From assembly GCA_049697115.1 (NCBI GenBank), contig JBAVVD010000060.1:1-64000 (forward strand): DNA of 64,000 bases, read 5' to 3'. The translations under genes and the position numbers were made by a program. Positions 30,280-38,811 of this stretch are shown here, piece by piece. Within the stretch, counting starts at the first letter, position 1, and the number at the start of each line of letters is the position of its first letter. The notes under the pieces were generated by a model. The model was not told where the DNA came from and did not search any database. It saw nothing but the letters and a program-made list of their open reading frames with translations. Source of the stretch: JBAVVD01 sp049697115. GTDB taxonomy: Bacteria; Acidobacteriota; Aminicenantia; Aminicenantales; UBA4085.

Positions 30280-33089
30280 AAACCTCAGTCATCCTCCTAT
30301 TCCTGGGAATTATTCTTTTCATCTGGACACCCGCCTGGTCCATTGAGACCGGCGAAATCAAAGGCAAAGTCCTGGATGAAAGCGCGGTCGAGCTGCCCGG
30401 CGTGGAGGTGACGGCCGCAAGCCCTTCCCTTCAGGGCGTCCGTTCCACATTTTCCTCCAGAAACGGGGATTTTTATTTTCCCCTTCTTCCGGTCGGCAAT
30501 TACACCCTGACCTTCAAGCTTCAGGGCTTCAATACAGTCATCCAGGAAAATGTTCAGGTCCATTTGGGAATGGTCACCAGTCTCACCGTGACCATTATCC
30601 CATCGAAAATCGAGAAGGAGGTTGTGGTTAAGGCGGAAACACCGCTGATCGATAAGACCTCCACCGACACTTCTTATCACCTCAGTTCAGAAGACCTGGA
30701 AAAAATTCCGGCCCAGAACCGGACGATTGTCGACGTGGTGAAATTCACGCCCGGAGTCTCGGGCGTTCGGGTCAACACCCGATACGGCACCTCCATTGAA
30801 GGCCAGCCGAGTTTCCGGGGGGAAGGAGAAGAAGGCAACACCTGGGTGGTGGACGGCCTGGCCATCAGCGGCGTCCGTCTGAGAAGCTCGGGAATGCGGC
30901 TCAACTTCGACTCCGTGGATGAAATCCAGATCATTTCAGACGCCTTCAGTCCGGAATTCGGATCCGCCTTCGGCGGCATCATCAACATGGTCACCAAAAG
31001 CGGAAGCAATGAACTCAGAGGCGAATTCTCCCTTGTATTTACAGACAAGTCATTCCAGGCCGCCAGGGAGCCGCAGCTTTCCGTGGTCAGCGAACCGGAA
31101 TATTTCTCCAATTCCAATTGGTATTTTAACCTGGGGGGACCCATCGTCAAAGATAAACTCTGGTTTTTTATCTCAGAAAATTTCTATTCCGATACCGAAC
31201 AGACCACAGACGGCTTTGTCGATTATTTGTTTATCCCTGGAGGGGAGAAAACCACCCGCAACAACAACATTTTTGCCAAGTTGACCTATTCCCCCGGCAG
31301 CCGCCACACGCTCTCGTTAACTACCAGCTACAACAAGTCCTTCCGGCAGAAAGGAGGCACGGGAATCCCGGACTTGTACGAGCAAAAAAGTTACACAGAT
31401 TTCTTTTTCCGGGCCAATTACAAAGGAATCCTCAATCCTTCGATGTTCATCGAAGCCGGACTGGGCCAGGTGCATAGAGACTCCCTGAAAAAGCCTCAGG
31501 ATGAAGACCTCGGGCCCGCTATGTACTACATCGAGGACCTCGCCCAGAATTTCCACAACTCTTACGGCCTTGTGACGGATATAGAGAAAAGGCTGGATTT
31601 CAGCTTCAAATTCACCAAATACCTGGATACGCAGACCCTGGGCCACCATGAGCTCAACCTGGGATTTGAACTCTATCAATTCTCCTCCAATTTCAGGGTT
31701 GATTTCACCGGAAAAGAGGAAGACATCTTCCCGGGAAATGGATTCGATGCCGGGACCAAATACTATTTCGGCTCCTGGAAAGAGGGCCAGATAACACCCA
31801 CTTTTTTCTATGAATACGGGGCTTTTAACTTTAAAAATACCGCTTCGGGGATCGGTGTTTATGTCAAGGATAAAATTATCTGGGATCGGTTCACTCTGAT
31901 GCTGGGGGTGCGCAGCCAGACGCAGCTCTGCACAGACGATAAAGGAGAGAAGCTCTGGTCCTGGAATTTGAGGGACTTTCTTTCCCCGCGCTTTTCTCTC
32001 ACCATTGACCTGACCAAAGACGGCGCGAATGTCCTTAAGCTCGCCTGGGGTAAATTTTCCGATTTGATCACCACAATGCCCATGGGCTTCTTCAATCCAG
32101 GAGCCGGCCTGACCTTCCGCAACTATACATGGAATGGGCCCCAGAATCCCTCCGAAAGCGAACTGCACGATCCCTCGAACTGGGAGTTCGCCAACGAGCC
32201 GCCGTCCGTGCGGTATGAAGTCGCCGAAGACATCAAACCCAATTTTCTGACCCGCACGCTCATCGAATTTGATCGAAGGCTTGCCGCGAACTGGGTGCTG
32301 AAAGCCCGCTACATCCATTCCGAAGCCAAAAACCTTCTCGAAATTCTGGCCGTTTTTGACCTGAATACAAAATACAAATTCCTTTACGACAATTTCGAAT
32401 ATAAAAGACGGAATTATTCAGGATTCGAACTCGAGCTCAATGGAAAAATCGGGAAGAACTTTTTTTTGAACGCTTCTTACTCCCATGCATCGGCCAAAGG
32501 AACGAATCCCGGACAGACCGAATACGGCTCTTGGTCCTCTGAAGAAGGGAGCACCAATTATCTGGGTCTTTTTGGAAATCATATCTTTGTTCCTCCCTGG
32601 CCGGGACTGGAAGACATCAAAGCATGGGCGGACTACTGGCTGGGAGGACTCGGCGGCCGAGACATCGGCGATGAAGGCTGGTATGGAAAGCTGCCCTACT
32701 CTCTTGACCACAATTTCAAGCTGAATTCGATTTTAGTCGCACCCTTTGGAATCATTCTCTCCGCTGCTTTTGAGTACATATCCGGATATTACTGGGAAAA
32801 AAGAGGCTATGTCCCATTTTTCGGCGGCTATTACTCCTTCCCTGAAGGACGAGGCTCGCGGAAGACCTCCGCCCACACGTATCTGGATATCTCTCTGGAA
32901 AAATCTTTTAGGATTCCAGAGTTATCCTTTATCAAAAACGCTTTCTTCTCGGTAAGGCTCGACATTTTTAATGTTCTTAACAGCCAGAAGCCCATTTCCT
33001 ATGTCCGGGAAAATGTGCCCATCTTTGGGTCCATCTGGGGACGTCAGCAGCCCCGCCAGGCCCGCCTCATGATCAAAATAAAATTCTGA
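30276..33089 (+). CDS. TonB-dependent receptor with carboxypeptidase-regulatory-like domain (Oar/SusC-like)
   Basis: Outer membrane protein of 937 residues. A signal peptide (about residues 1-22) is followed by a carboxypeptidase-regulatory-like beta-sandwich (GEIKGKVLDESAVELPGVEV, residues 25-100). Next comes a plug domain (IPAQNRTIVDVVKFTPGVSG and VDEIQIISDAFSPEFGSAFG) and a long beta-barrel ending RQARLMIKIKF with a terminal aromatic residue. Proteins of this type import oligomers or large nutrients, or act as adhesins. The start overlaps ino1 by ATGA, an unusual operon partner. Structured repeat A follows its stop. Confidence 0.88.
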   Translation: MKTSVILLFLGIILFIWTPAWSIETGEIKGKVLDESAVELPGVEVTAASPSLQGVRSTFSSRNGDFYFPLLPVGNYTLTFKLQGFNTVIQENVQVHLGMVTSLTVTIIPSKIEKEVVVKAETPLIDKTSTDTSYHLSSEDLEKIPAQNRTIVDVVKFTPGVSGVRVNTRYGTSIEGQPSFRGEGEEGNTWVVDGLAISGVRLRSSGMRLNFDSVDEIQIISDAFSPEFGSAFGGIINMVTKSGSNELRGEFSLVFTDKSFQAAREPQLSVVSEPEYFSNSNWYFNLGGPIVKDKLWFFISENFYSDTEQTTDGFVDYLFIPGGEKTTRNNNIFAKLTYSPGSRHTLSLTTSYNKSFRQKGGTGIPDLYEQKSYTDFFFRANYKGILNPSMFIEAGLGQVHRDSLKKPQDEDLGPAMYYIEDLAQNFHNSYGLVTDIEKRLDFSFKFTKYLDTQTLGHHELNLGFELYQFSSNFRVDFTGKEEDIFPGNGFDAGTKYYFGSWKEGQITPTFFYEYGAFNFKNTASGIGVYVKDKIIWDRFTLMLGVRSQTQLCTDDKGEKLWSWNLRDFLSPRFSLTIDLTKDGANVLKLAWGKFSDLITTMPMGFFNPGAGLTFRNYTWNGPQNPSESELHDPSNWEFANEPPSVRYEVAEDIKPNFLTRTLIEFDRRLAANWVLKARYIHSEAKNLLEILAVFDLNTKYKFLYDNFEYKRRNYSGFELELNGKIGKNFFLNASYSHASAKGTNPGQTEYGSWSSEEGSTNYLGLFGNHIFVPPWPGLEDIKAWADYWLGGLGGRDIGDEGWYGKLPYSLDHNFKLNSILVAPFGIILSAAFEYISGYYWEKRGYVPFFGGYYSFPEGRGSRKTSAHTYLDISLEKSFRIPELSFIKNAFFSVRLDIFNVLNSQKPISYVRENVPIFGSIWGRQQPRQARLMIKIKF

Positions 33090-33103
33090 ATCTTTTCTAT
33101 TCT

Positions 33104-33228
33104 GAGTGGGTAAAAAAGGAGATCTCCGGAAGGGCTGAAGCGACCATTGAAGGTTTAGCCTTCCCGAGGCGCTTCTGGAGGGAACCCGGCTTTGCCGGGC
33201 GGCGAGGATGTCTGAGTATCTCTTTTTT
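33104..33228 (+). repeat. structured intergenic element, copy A (also a bidirectional terminator)
   Basis: About 125 nt between the convergent TonB receptor and glmS genes. The outer stem AAAAAAGGAGAT (33112-33123) with ATCTC plus T6 (33218-33228) leaves a T run on the 3' side of either strand. Inside are a GGAAGGGCT/AGCCTTCC hairpin with a CATTGAAGG loop and a perfect CCCGGC-TTT-GCCGGG hairpin (33185-33199). About 85 nt are almost identical to copy B at 50920-51040, in inverted orientation. It overlaps the glmS stop codon by 2 bases. Confidence 0.75.
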
Positions 33229-35056
33229 ATTCGACGGTCACACTCTTGGCCAGATTCCGAGGCTGGTCCACATCCGCTCCTCTTTTGGCCGCAATAAAAT
33301 ACGCAAAGAGCTGCAGCGGAAGGACCGTCAAGAAAGGCGTAAAAAGCGGGTGGATGGAGGGAATAGGGATGACCACATCGACATGATGGGCAATCTCTCT
33401 ATCGTCCTCAAAGGCCACCGCCAGAACATATCCGAGGCGGGCTTTGATCTCGGAAATGTTGCTCAGCATCTTTTCATAAACCCGGTCCTTGGGGACGACC
33501 GCCATGGTCGGCATTTTCTCATCGATCAGCGCAATGGGCCCGTGCTTCATCTCTCCGCCCGGATATCCCTCCGCATGGATGTAGGAAATCTCTTTGAGCT
33601 TCAATGCGCCCTCCAAGGCCACTGGGAAGTTGACCCAGCGTCCGAGATACAGGAAATGGGAAAAGGAAACAAAATTCATGGCGACCTGTTCCAGAGTATT
33701 TGTCTGGCTGAGAATCTTCTCCATTTTGTATGGAATCCGCTGAAGCTCCTGAACAAAAGAAAGGCTTGTGGCCGGATCGATCTTCCCTTTTTGCTGGGCC
33801 AGATAGAGAGCCACCAGAGCCAGGGCTGTCAACTGAGCGGCAAAGGTCTTGGTGGCCGCCACGCCGATTTCAGGACCCGCGTGTGTGTACAGGACGCCAT
33901 CGGCCTCGCGGGCTATGGACGAGCTGACGGCATTGGTGATGGCCAGCACGGCCAGGCCTTTCTTCTTCACCACGCGCAGGGCAGCCAGCGTGTCCGCCGT
34001 CTCTCCGGACTGGGAAATGACTATAGTCAGAGTGTCCTTATCGAGAATGAAATTCCGGTAGCGAAATTCAGAAGCATATTCCACGTCCACGGGAATCTGA
34101 GCCAAAAACTCCAGGAAATATTTGCCCACCAGGCCGGCATGATAGGATGTCCCGCAGGCAATGACCACAGCTTTCCCGGCTTTTTTCAGCACCGAAGGGG
34201 CAATGCCGATCTCCTCCAGTAAGGCCTGGCCTGAATCCAGGGAAGTTCTCCCCGTGAGAGTGTCGCGAACAACCTGCGGCTGTTCATATATTTCCTTGAG
34301 CATAAAATGCTTGAATCCTTTCTTCTCAACCATGAGGGAGCTCCAGCTCAAGATTTCTGCTTTTTTCTCGATGGAGTTTCCCTTAAAGTCAAAGAACTCC
34401 ACCCCCGAGGTCTTGCAGACGGCCATTTCTCCATCATCCAGAAAAACCACTTTTTGGGTGTGTGCCAGGATGGGATTGATATCGGATGAGACAAAATATT
34501 CATTCTCGCCCAGACCGATCACAATCGGCGGCCCGACTTTGGCCGCCACGATCTTATCCAGGTCTCCGGTCGAAATGCAGGCAATGGCAAACGCGCCTTC
34601 AAGTTCCTGGATGGCCCTCCGCACGGCCTCCTCGAGGGAACCCTGAAAATATTTCTCGATGAGGTGAGCGATGACCTCTGTGTCGGTTTCTGTGCGATAG
34701 GTGTGGCCTTCGTCCCTCAGTTTTTGTTTTAAAGCCAGGTAATTTTCAATGATTCCGTTGTGGACAATCACCAGCGAGCCTGTGCAGTCCTGATGCGGAT
34801 GGGCATTTTCCTCGCTCGGCCGGCCATGGGTGGCCCATCGGGTGTGCCCAAGACCGTAGCTTCCGCTTAAAGGCCGCTCCTGAAGACGCTCTTCCAGCGA
34901 CTTTATTTTTCCTTTAACTCTCCTGATCTGAACTTTGCCTTGGTCGACAACGGCAATTCCTGCCGAATCGTATCCCCGATATTCCAATTTCTTCAGTCCT
35001 TCGACGAGCATAGAGACGACATTCTTTGTCCCCAGATAGCCAATGATTCCGCACAT
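33227..35056 (-). CDS. glmS: glucosamine-6-phosphate synthase (isomerising, glutamine-hydrolysing)
   Basis: Makes glucosamine 6-phosphate from fructose 6-phosphate and glutamine, the entry to UDP-GlcNAc. The 609 residues start MCGIIGYLG, so Cys2 (after Met removal, Cys1) is the glutaminase nucleophile; the frame stays open upstream to 35281, but that would bury the catalytic Cys. Two SIS domains follow (ACGTSYHAGLVGKYFLE and SQSGETADTLAAL), ending PRNLAKSVTVE. AAGGA precedes the ATG. It lies 13 bp after glmU in the lpxC-TPR-glmU-glmS unit. No glmS ribozyme is seen. Confidence 0.97.
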   Translation of the reverse strand: MCGIIGYLGTKNVVSMLVEGLKKLEYRGYDSAGIAVVDQGKVQIRRVKGKIKSLEERLQERPLSGSYGLGHTRWATHGRPSEENAHPHQDCTGSLVIVHNGIIENYLALKQKLRDEGHTYRTETDTEVIAHLIEKYFQGSLEEAVRRAIQELEGAFAIACISTGDLDKIVAAKVGPPIVIGLGENEYFVSSDINPILAHTQKVVFLDDGEMAVCKTSGVEFFDFKGNSIEKKAEILSWSSLMVEKKGFKHFMLKEIYEQPQVVRDTLTGRTSLDSGQALLEEIGIAPSVLKKAGKAVVIACGTSYHAGLVGKYFLEFLAQIPVDVEYASEFRYRNFILDKDTLTIVISQSGETADTLAALRVVKKKGLAVLAITNAVSSSIAREADGVLYTHAGPEIGVAATKTFAAQLTALALVALYLAQQKGKIDPATSLSFVQELQRIPYKMEKILSQTNTLEQVAMNFVSFSHFLYLGRWVNFPVALEGALKLKEISYIHAEGYPGGEMKHGPIALIDEKMPTMAVVPKDRVYEKMLSNISEIKARLGYVLAVAFEDDREIAHHVDVVIPIPSIHPLFTPFLTVLPLQLFAYFIAAKRGADVDQPRNLAKSVTVE

Positions 35057-35069
35057 ATGATCCTTCTTA

Positions 35070-36449
35070 TTATTTTTTCTTTCTTCTCCGAGCCCAACCT
35101 GTTTTCTCGATCTGCCTTCCGCGGTTGACAGCCAGAGACCAGGGAGAAACATCCTTGGTAATGGTCGAGCCAGCCCCGACATAGGCGCCTCTGCCGACTT
35201 TAAGCGGGGCCACCAGTTCCGTCCCTGATCCGATAAATGCTTTGGATTCGACCAAAGTCTTGTGCTTTTTAACTCCATCATAATTGCAGGTAATAGTGCC
35301 TGCGCCTATATTGACGTCTTCCTGAATCTCACAGTCCCCGAGATAGGTCAGATGGCCGGCCTTAGAGCGCCTGCCGAAATCCGTGGTCTTCATCTCGACA
35401 AAGTTGCCTACCTTGGAGCCTGAGCGAAGGATGGTTTTGGGCCGGATGCGGGCAAAAGGGCCAACCTGAACATTGTCTTCGATTGTCGCTCCATCGATCA
35501 CTGTGAAACTCAAGATTTTGACTCTATTGCCAACCCTGGTATTAGTGAGATGGGCGCCCGGATAGATCCAGCACTGCTTCCCGATCACTGTCTTTCCTTC
35601 AAGAATAACCGAAGGATAGAGGACCGTGTCCTTTCCTATCCGGACATCCAGGTCTATCCAAACCGAAGACGGATCATAGACTGTCACTCCGCTCCGGGCA
35701 AGCTGCCGGATTTTCCTGTCTCTGAGAACGGCGGCGGCTCTGGCCAGATCAAGTCTGTTGTTAATCTGAAAAACATCCTGGAGAGATGGCGGGCTGAAGA
35801 CATCCATTTTTTTCCGATTTCCGGCCAGAACTCTGGCTATGGCCGCGAGCCAGGATTCATCTTCTTTGCTCAGACCCGAAATTCCCGGTAAAATCTGGAG
35901 AAGATCCCGGACTCGGATGATGCAGAGGTTCGGGGAAACCTCTCTCGAATTCCCGGTTTGAGAGGGTGTCTGTCTTTCCGGAATGACTTTAATCCTCCCT
36001 TTTTCAAGACGCACAATACGGACACATCCCGGCCGACTCTCTGTCTCCATTAGAGTCAATGCATTTCCGTTATTCCGGTGAAAGGACCACAGCGCTTTGA
36101 GCGCGGGAGGTTGAATCAGAGGCATATCCCCGCTGACGACCAGGAGGTCTTTTTCCTTCTCCCTGATTAAAGTTTTTCTGGCCCAGTGAGATAAAATGGC
36201 CTTCATCCCCTGGGACTGCGGCTGGATGAAATCCACACGGGAAAAGCGAACGCTTTTCCTCGCTTCTTCCACGTCTTCCTTCCGGTCCAGAAGGACATAA
36301 AGCCTTTCCGGTTTCATGGAGAGAACAGTCTCCGCGACCTGCTGGAACATGGATTTTCCTAAGATGGGGTGAAGGAATTTGTTTTTTTCCGATTTAAATC
36401 CGGCTTGCCTTCCCGAAGCCAGGATTAGTGACAGCAAGTCTTTCCTCAT
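35070..36449 (-). CDS. glmU: GlmU-like bifunctional UDP-GlcNAc pyrophosphorylase/acetyltransferase with degenerate N-terminal motif
   Basis: A 459-residue protein with GlmU architecture. The left-handed beta-helix acetyltransferase half is well kept: VGPFARIRPKTIL, AGHLTYLGDCEI, VNIGAGTITCNYDG and AFIGSGTELVAPL. The uridyltransferase half is recognisable (VSGDMPLIQ for the Mg-binding GD-P loop), but the nucleotide loop normally reading LAAGxGTRM is LASGRQAGF, with the key Arg lost, and the QLGTAHA segment is SQGMKAI. Pyrophosphorylase activity is thus doubtful. It overlaps the TPR gene by ATGA and precedes glmS. Confidence 0.87.
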   Translation of the reverse strand: MRKDLLSLILASGRQAGFKSEKNKFLHPILGKSMFQQVAETVLSMKPERLYVLLDRKEDVEEARKSVRFSRVDFIQPQSQGMKAILSHWARKTLIREKEKDLLVVSGDMPLIQPPALKALWSFHRNNGNALTLMETESRPGCVRIVRLEKGRIKVIPERQTPSQTGNSREVSPNLCIIRVRDLLQILPGISGLSKEDESWLAAIARVLAGNRKKMDVFSPPSLQDVFQINNRLDLARAAAVLRDRKIRQLARSGVTVYDPSSVWIDLDVRIGKDTVLYPSVILEGKTVIGKQCWIYPGAHLTNTRVGNRVKILSFTVIDGATIEDNVQVGPFARIRPKTILRSGSKVGNFVEMKTTDFGRRSKAGHLTYLGDCEIQEDVNIGAGTITCNYDGVKKHKTLVESKAFIGSGTELVAPLKVGRGAYVGAGSTITKDVSPWSLAVNRGRQIEKTGWARRRKKK

Positions 36450-36958
36450 ATCATCCGGGTGATGAGTTTAAACCTCTTGTCCTCCCAGAGTGGTTCAAAA
36501 TCTGTCTCGTTCTGAGCGAGTATCTTAAAAAATTTATCCATTTGAATGGCCTTCTTCAGATACTCCAGAGAAGCTTCATGCTGACCCTTCTGACACAAAA
36601 GATCAGCCATCAGGTAGATAATCTTTGGCTCATCCGGATTCATCTTTTCGGCTTTTTCAAAGAGTTTCAGGGCTTCCTCAAGGTCGCCGCCGTTCATTTT
36701 ATAGACACCATACTGGTAATAATCATCAAGCGTTTTCAAAGGAACGACATCCTTTTCCGTCTTGGCCCGCTGTTCGCTTATGGCCAGATAGATACGGGCC
36801 CGGTCCACGAGCTCCTTCTCCGCCGTATGCTTCTCTAAAAAATTTCTCAAAATTTCAGAGACCCTGTCAAACTTGCCTTTGCGAAATTCCTTCATGGCAT
36901 CCGAATAGATGGAAAGGGCCTTTTGGTATTCATCCTTTTTTGCTCTTTCTTCTTTCAC
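36446..36958 (-). CDS. tetratricopeptide repeat protein
   Basis: A 170-residue protein with about three TPR-like units, including ALSIYSDAMKEFRKGKFDRV, DLEEALKLFEKAEKMNPDEP and HEASLEYLKKAIQMD. No signal peptide is evident, so it is probably cytoplasmic and a protein-interaction adaptor. GTG start with AGGAGAC upstream. It is located between lpxC and glmU, with a 4-bp overlap to glmU. The position suggests a scaffold or regulator tying amino-sugar nucleotide supply to lipid A synthesis; this is inference. Confidence 0.8.
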   Translation of the reverse strand: MKEERAKKDEYQKALSIYSDAMKEFRKGKFDRVSEILRNFLEKHTAEKELVDRARIYLAISEQRAKTEKDVVPLKTLDDYYQYGVYKMNGGDLEEALKLFEKAEKMNPDEPKIIYLMADLLCQKGQHEASLEYLKKAIQMDKFFKILAQNETDFEPLWEDKRFKLITRMI

Positions 36959-37003
36959 CTTGAGTCTCCTGCGAATTTATTAATTTCCCATTTTACTAAT
37001 TTT

Positions 37004-37840
37004 TTACTGATAAGTCCAGAATTCAGGATTGTCCAGGAGAAATCTAACGGCTTTCAAATGAAGGTAGTGACCGGCCCTATCTCCTTTAAAATGTCCGATT
37101 AAGGGGAATCCCAGGAGGGCCAGATCGCCTAAAAGGTCCAGCAATTTATGGCGGACAAACTCATCGGGAAAGCGTAACGGTCCGTTGACCACTTTTTTCT
37201 CATCGAGGGCAATCGTATTGTCCAAGGAAGCTCCCAGGGCTAAGCCCTGGCGCCGGAGAGCGTCCACGTCTCTTAAAAATCCGAATGTCCTGGCCGGAGC
37301 AATCTCCCGGAGGAAAATCTCTGCGTTCATCTCCAGGCTGACCTCCTGCTTTCGGACGGCGGGATGGAAGTAATCAATGCGGTAAGAGAGCCTCAAACAG
37401 GAATCCGGCGAAAAAGAAAAAGAAGCGTCTTTATCGCGAAGGGTAAAAGGCTTAAGAATTTTCATGCATTTTTTCTTCAGATGGAGGCTTTTCACTCCTG
37501 CTTGAAGAAACGCCCGGGCAAAAGGAACCGCGCTTCCATCCAGAAAGGGAACTTCATCTCTGTCCAGCTCTACGACAAGGCTGTCAATTCCGAACGCATA
37601 GAGGGCGGCCATTAAGTGCTCGACCGTTTGAATCCGGAATTTTTCTCCAGTCAGGACAGTGCTGTTTTTGGCTTCGATATGTCGAGGATCAGGGCACAGT
37701 TCCATGCCGCCTAGGTCCACCCTTCGAAAAATAAGTGATCCGGACGTCGAAGGCTTTAAAATCAGGCGGACATCCCGGCCGGTATGAACGCCGACTCCGG
37801 AGAGAGAGATCTCTCTTTTCAGTGTTTTCATTTCAACCAT
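37004..37840 (-). CDS. lpxC: UDP-3-O-acyl-N-acetylglucosamine deacetylase
   Basis: Zinc deacetylase committing UDP-GlcNAc to lipid A. The 278 residues show the LpxC motifs: SGVGVHTGRDVRL at the start, the zinc ligand His in QTVEHLMAALYA, EVPFLDGSAVPF (Glu/Asp), RTFGFL and FVRHKLLDLLGDLALLG, and the catalytic His in GHFKGDRAGH. This firmly indicates a lipopolysaccharide-type outer membrane. ATG 37831 (3 codons in) is an equally possible start. First gene of the lpxC-TPR-glmU-glmS series; divergent from larB. Confidence 0.96.
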   Translation of the reverse strand: MVEMKTLKREISLSGVGVHTGRDVRLILKPSTSGSLIFRRVDLGGMELCPDPRHIEAKNSTVLTGEKFRIQTVEHLMAALYAFGIDSLVVELDRDEVPFLDGSAVPFARAFLQAGVKSLHLKKKCMKILKPFTLRDKDASFSFSPDSCLRLSYRIDYFHPAVRKQEVSLEMNAEIFLREIAPARTFGFLRDVDALRRQGLALGASLDNTIALDEKKVVNGPLRFPDEFVRHKLLDLLGDLALLGFPLIGHFKGDRAGHYLHLKAVRFLLDNPEFWTYQ

Positions 37841-37953
37841 TTTTATGCAGGAATTCGGCCGTATCGAATGAAACCAAGTATAACCTCTTTTGTTTCTGAC
37901 ATCAAATTAATATTTTCTTTCTGTCCCTTAACAGTTTGTGATAGAATTCGCCC

Positions 37954-38697
37954 GTGAAAGCTCTAATGGAAGATGTCCTGAGAAAAGTTCAGCAGGGAAA
38001 GCTCTCGCCGGAAAGGGCCCTCCGGAAGCTGAAAGATTACCCTTATCAGGACCTGAATTTTGCCAAAATTGACCACCACAGAGAATTGAGAAGGGGCTTC
38101 CCAGAAATTGTCTATGGGCTGGGAAAAACGGATGAACAGATACTGAAAATCGCTCAGGAGATTATCAACAAAGGGAGCAATCTCCTCATCACGCGGGTGG
38201 AAGCCCAAACTTATCAGAAAATAAAGAGAAAACTCCCCCGGGTCGGCTACAACGCCCAGGCGAAGGCCGTGTATTTAGAACAAAAGGAGGCTAAAAAGGG
38301 AAAGGGCAAAATTGTCATCCTCACTGCCGGGACATCCGATATCCCTGTGGCTGAAGAGGCCCATATCACCTGCTCTGTTCTGGGAAATGACGTGGATAGA
38401 ATATACGATGTGGGCGTGGCCGGCCTCCACCGTCTGCTCGGTGAATATGAGAAAATCCAAGGGGCTCGGGTCGTCATAGTCGTGGCCGGAATGGAAGGCG
38501 CTCTCCCGAGCGTCGTGTCCGGTTTGGTATCGGTTCCGGTCATTGCCGTGCCTACAAGCATCGGTTATGGGGCAAGCTTCAAGGGACTGGCCGCCTTGCT
38601 GGCCATGCTCAACTCCTGTCCAGGAGGTGTGGCTGTGGTCAACATCGACAACGGTTTTGGCGCCGGTTATATGGCCAGCCTGATCAATCATCTTTAG
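37954..38697 (+). CDS. larB: LarB, pyridinium-3,5-biscarboxylate mononucleotide synthase (PurE-like)
   Basis: Carboxylates and hydrolyses nicotinic acid adenine dinucleotide in the first step of nickel-pincer cofactor synthesis. The 247 residues have the typical N-terminal LSPERALRKLKDYPYQDLNF and AKIDHHRELRRGFPE segments, then a PurE-like domain (LTAGTSDIPVAEEA, GVAGLHRLLGEYEK, VVVAGMEGALPSVVSGLV, STSIGYGAS-like loop). No larA, larC or larE is in the window. The start is GTG 37954 or ATG 37966; a TAGAAT box (37942-37947) lies just upstream, so the leader would be very short. Confidence 0.93.
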   Translation: MKALMEDVLRKVQQGKLSPERALRKLKDYPYQDLNFAKIDHHRELRRGFPEIVYGLGKTDEQILKIAQEIINKGSNLLITRVEAQTYQKIKRKLPRVGYNAQAKAVYLEQKEAKKGKGKIVILTAGTSDIPVAEEAHITCSVLGNDVDRIYDVGVAGLHRLLGEYEKIQGARVVIVVAGMEGALPSVVSGLVSVPVIAVPTSIGYGASFKGLAALLAMLNSCPGGVAVVNIDNGFGAGYMASLINHL

Positions 38698-38746
38698 CGC
38701 GCTCTCCTTGCCTTCCTTTTGCCTATTTTTTTCATTTTTTTTCATC

Positions 38747-38775
38747 TTGACAATTGGGAGATTCAACCCTATATT
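38747..38775 (+). promoter_or_regulatory. promoter of dnaG-rpoD
   Basis: TTGACA (38747-38752), a 17-bp spacer and TATATT (38770-38775). The start near 38782 gives a 30-nt leader before dnaG at 38812. Confidence 0.75.
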
Positions 38776-38811
38776 TACATAAATCGTTTTGTATCAAACA
38801 GATGAATATTA

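Noticed and set aside
33350..34222. A 290-codon open frame opposite glmS
   Set aside because: Shadow of glmS on the other strand; no start signal or recognisable domain.
35057..35069. glmS ribozyme upstream of glmS
   Set aside because: Only 13 bp separate glmU from glmS, with no room for the ribozyme.
35057..35281. Extended N-terminus of GlmS (75 extra residues)
   Set aside because: It would place residues before the catalytic Cys that must be N-terminal, and it overlaps the end of glmU.
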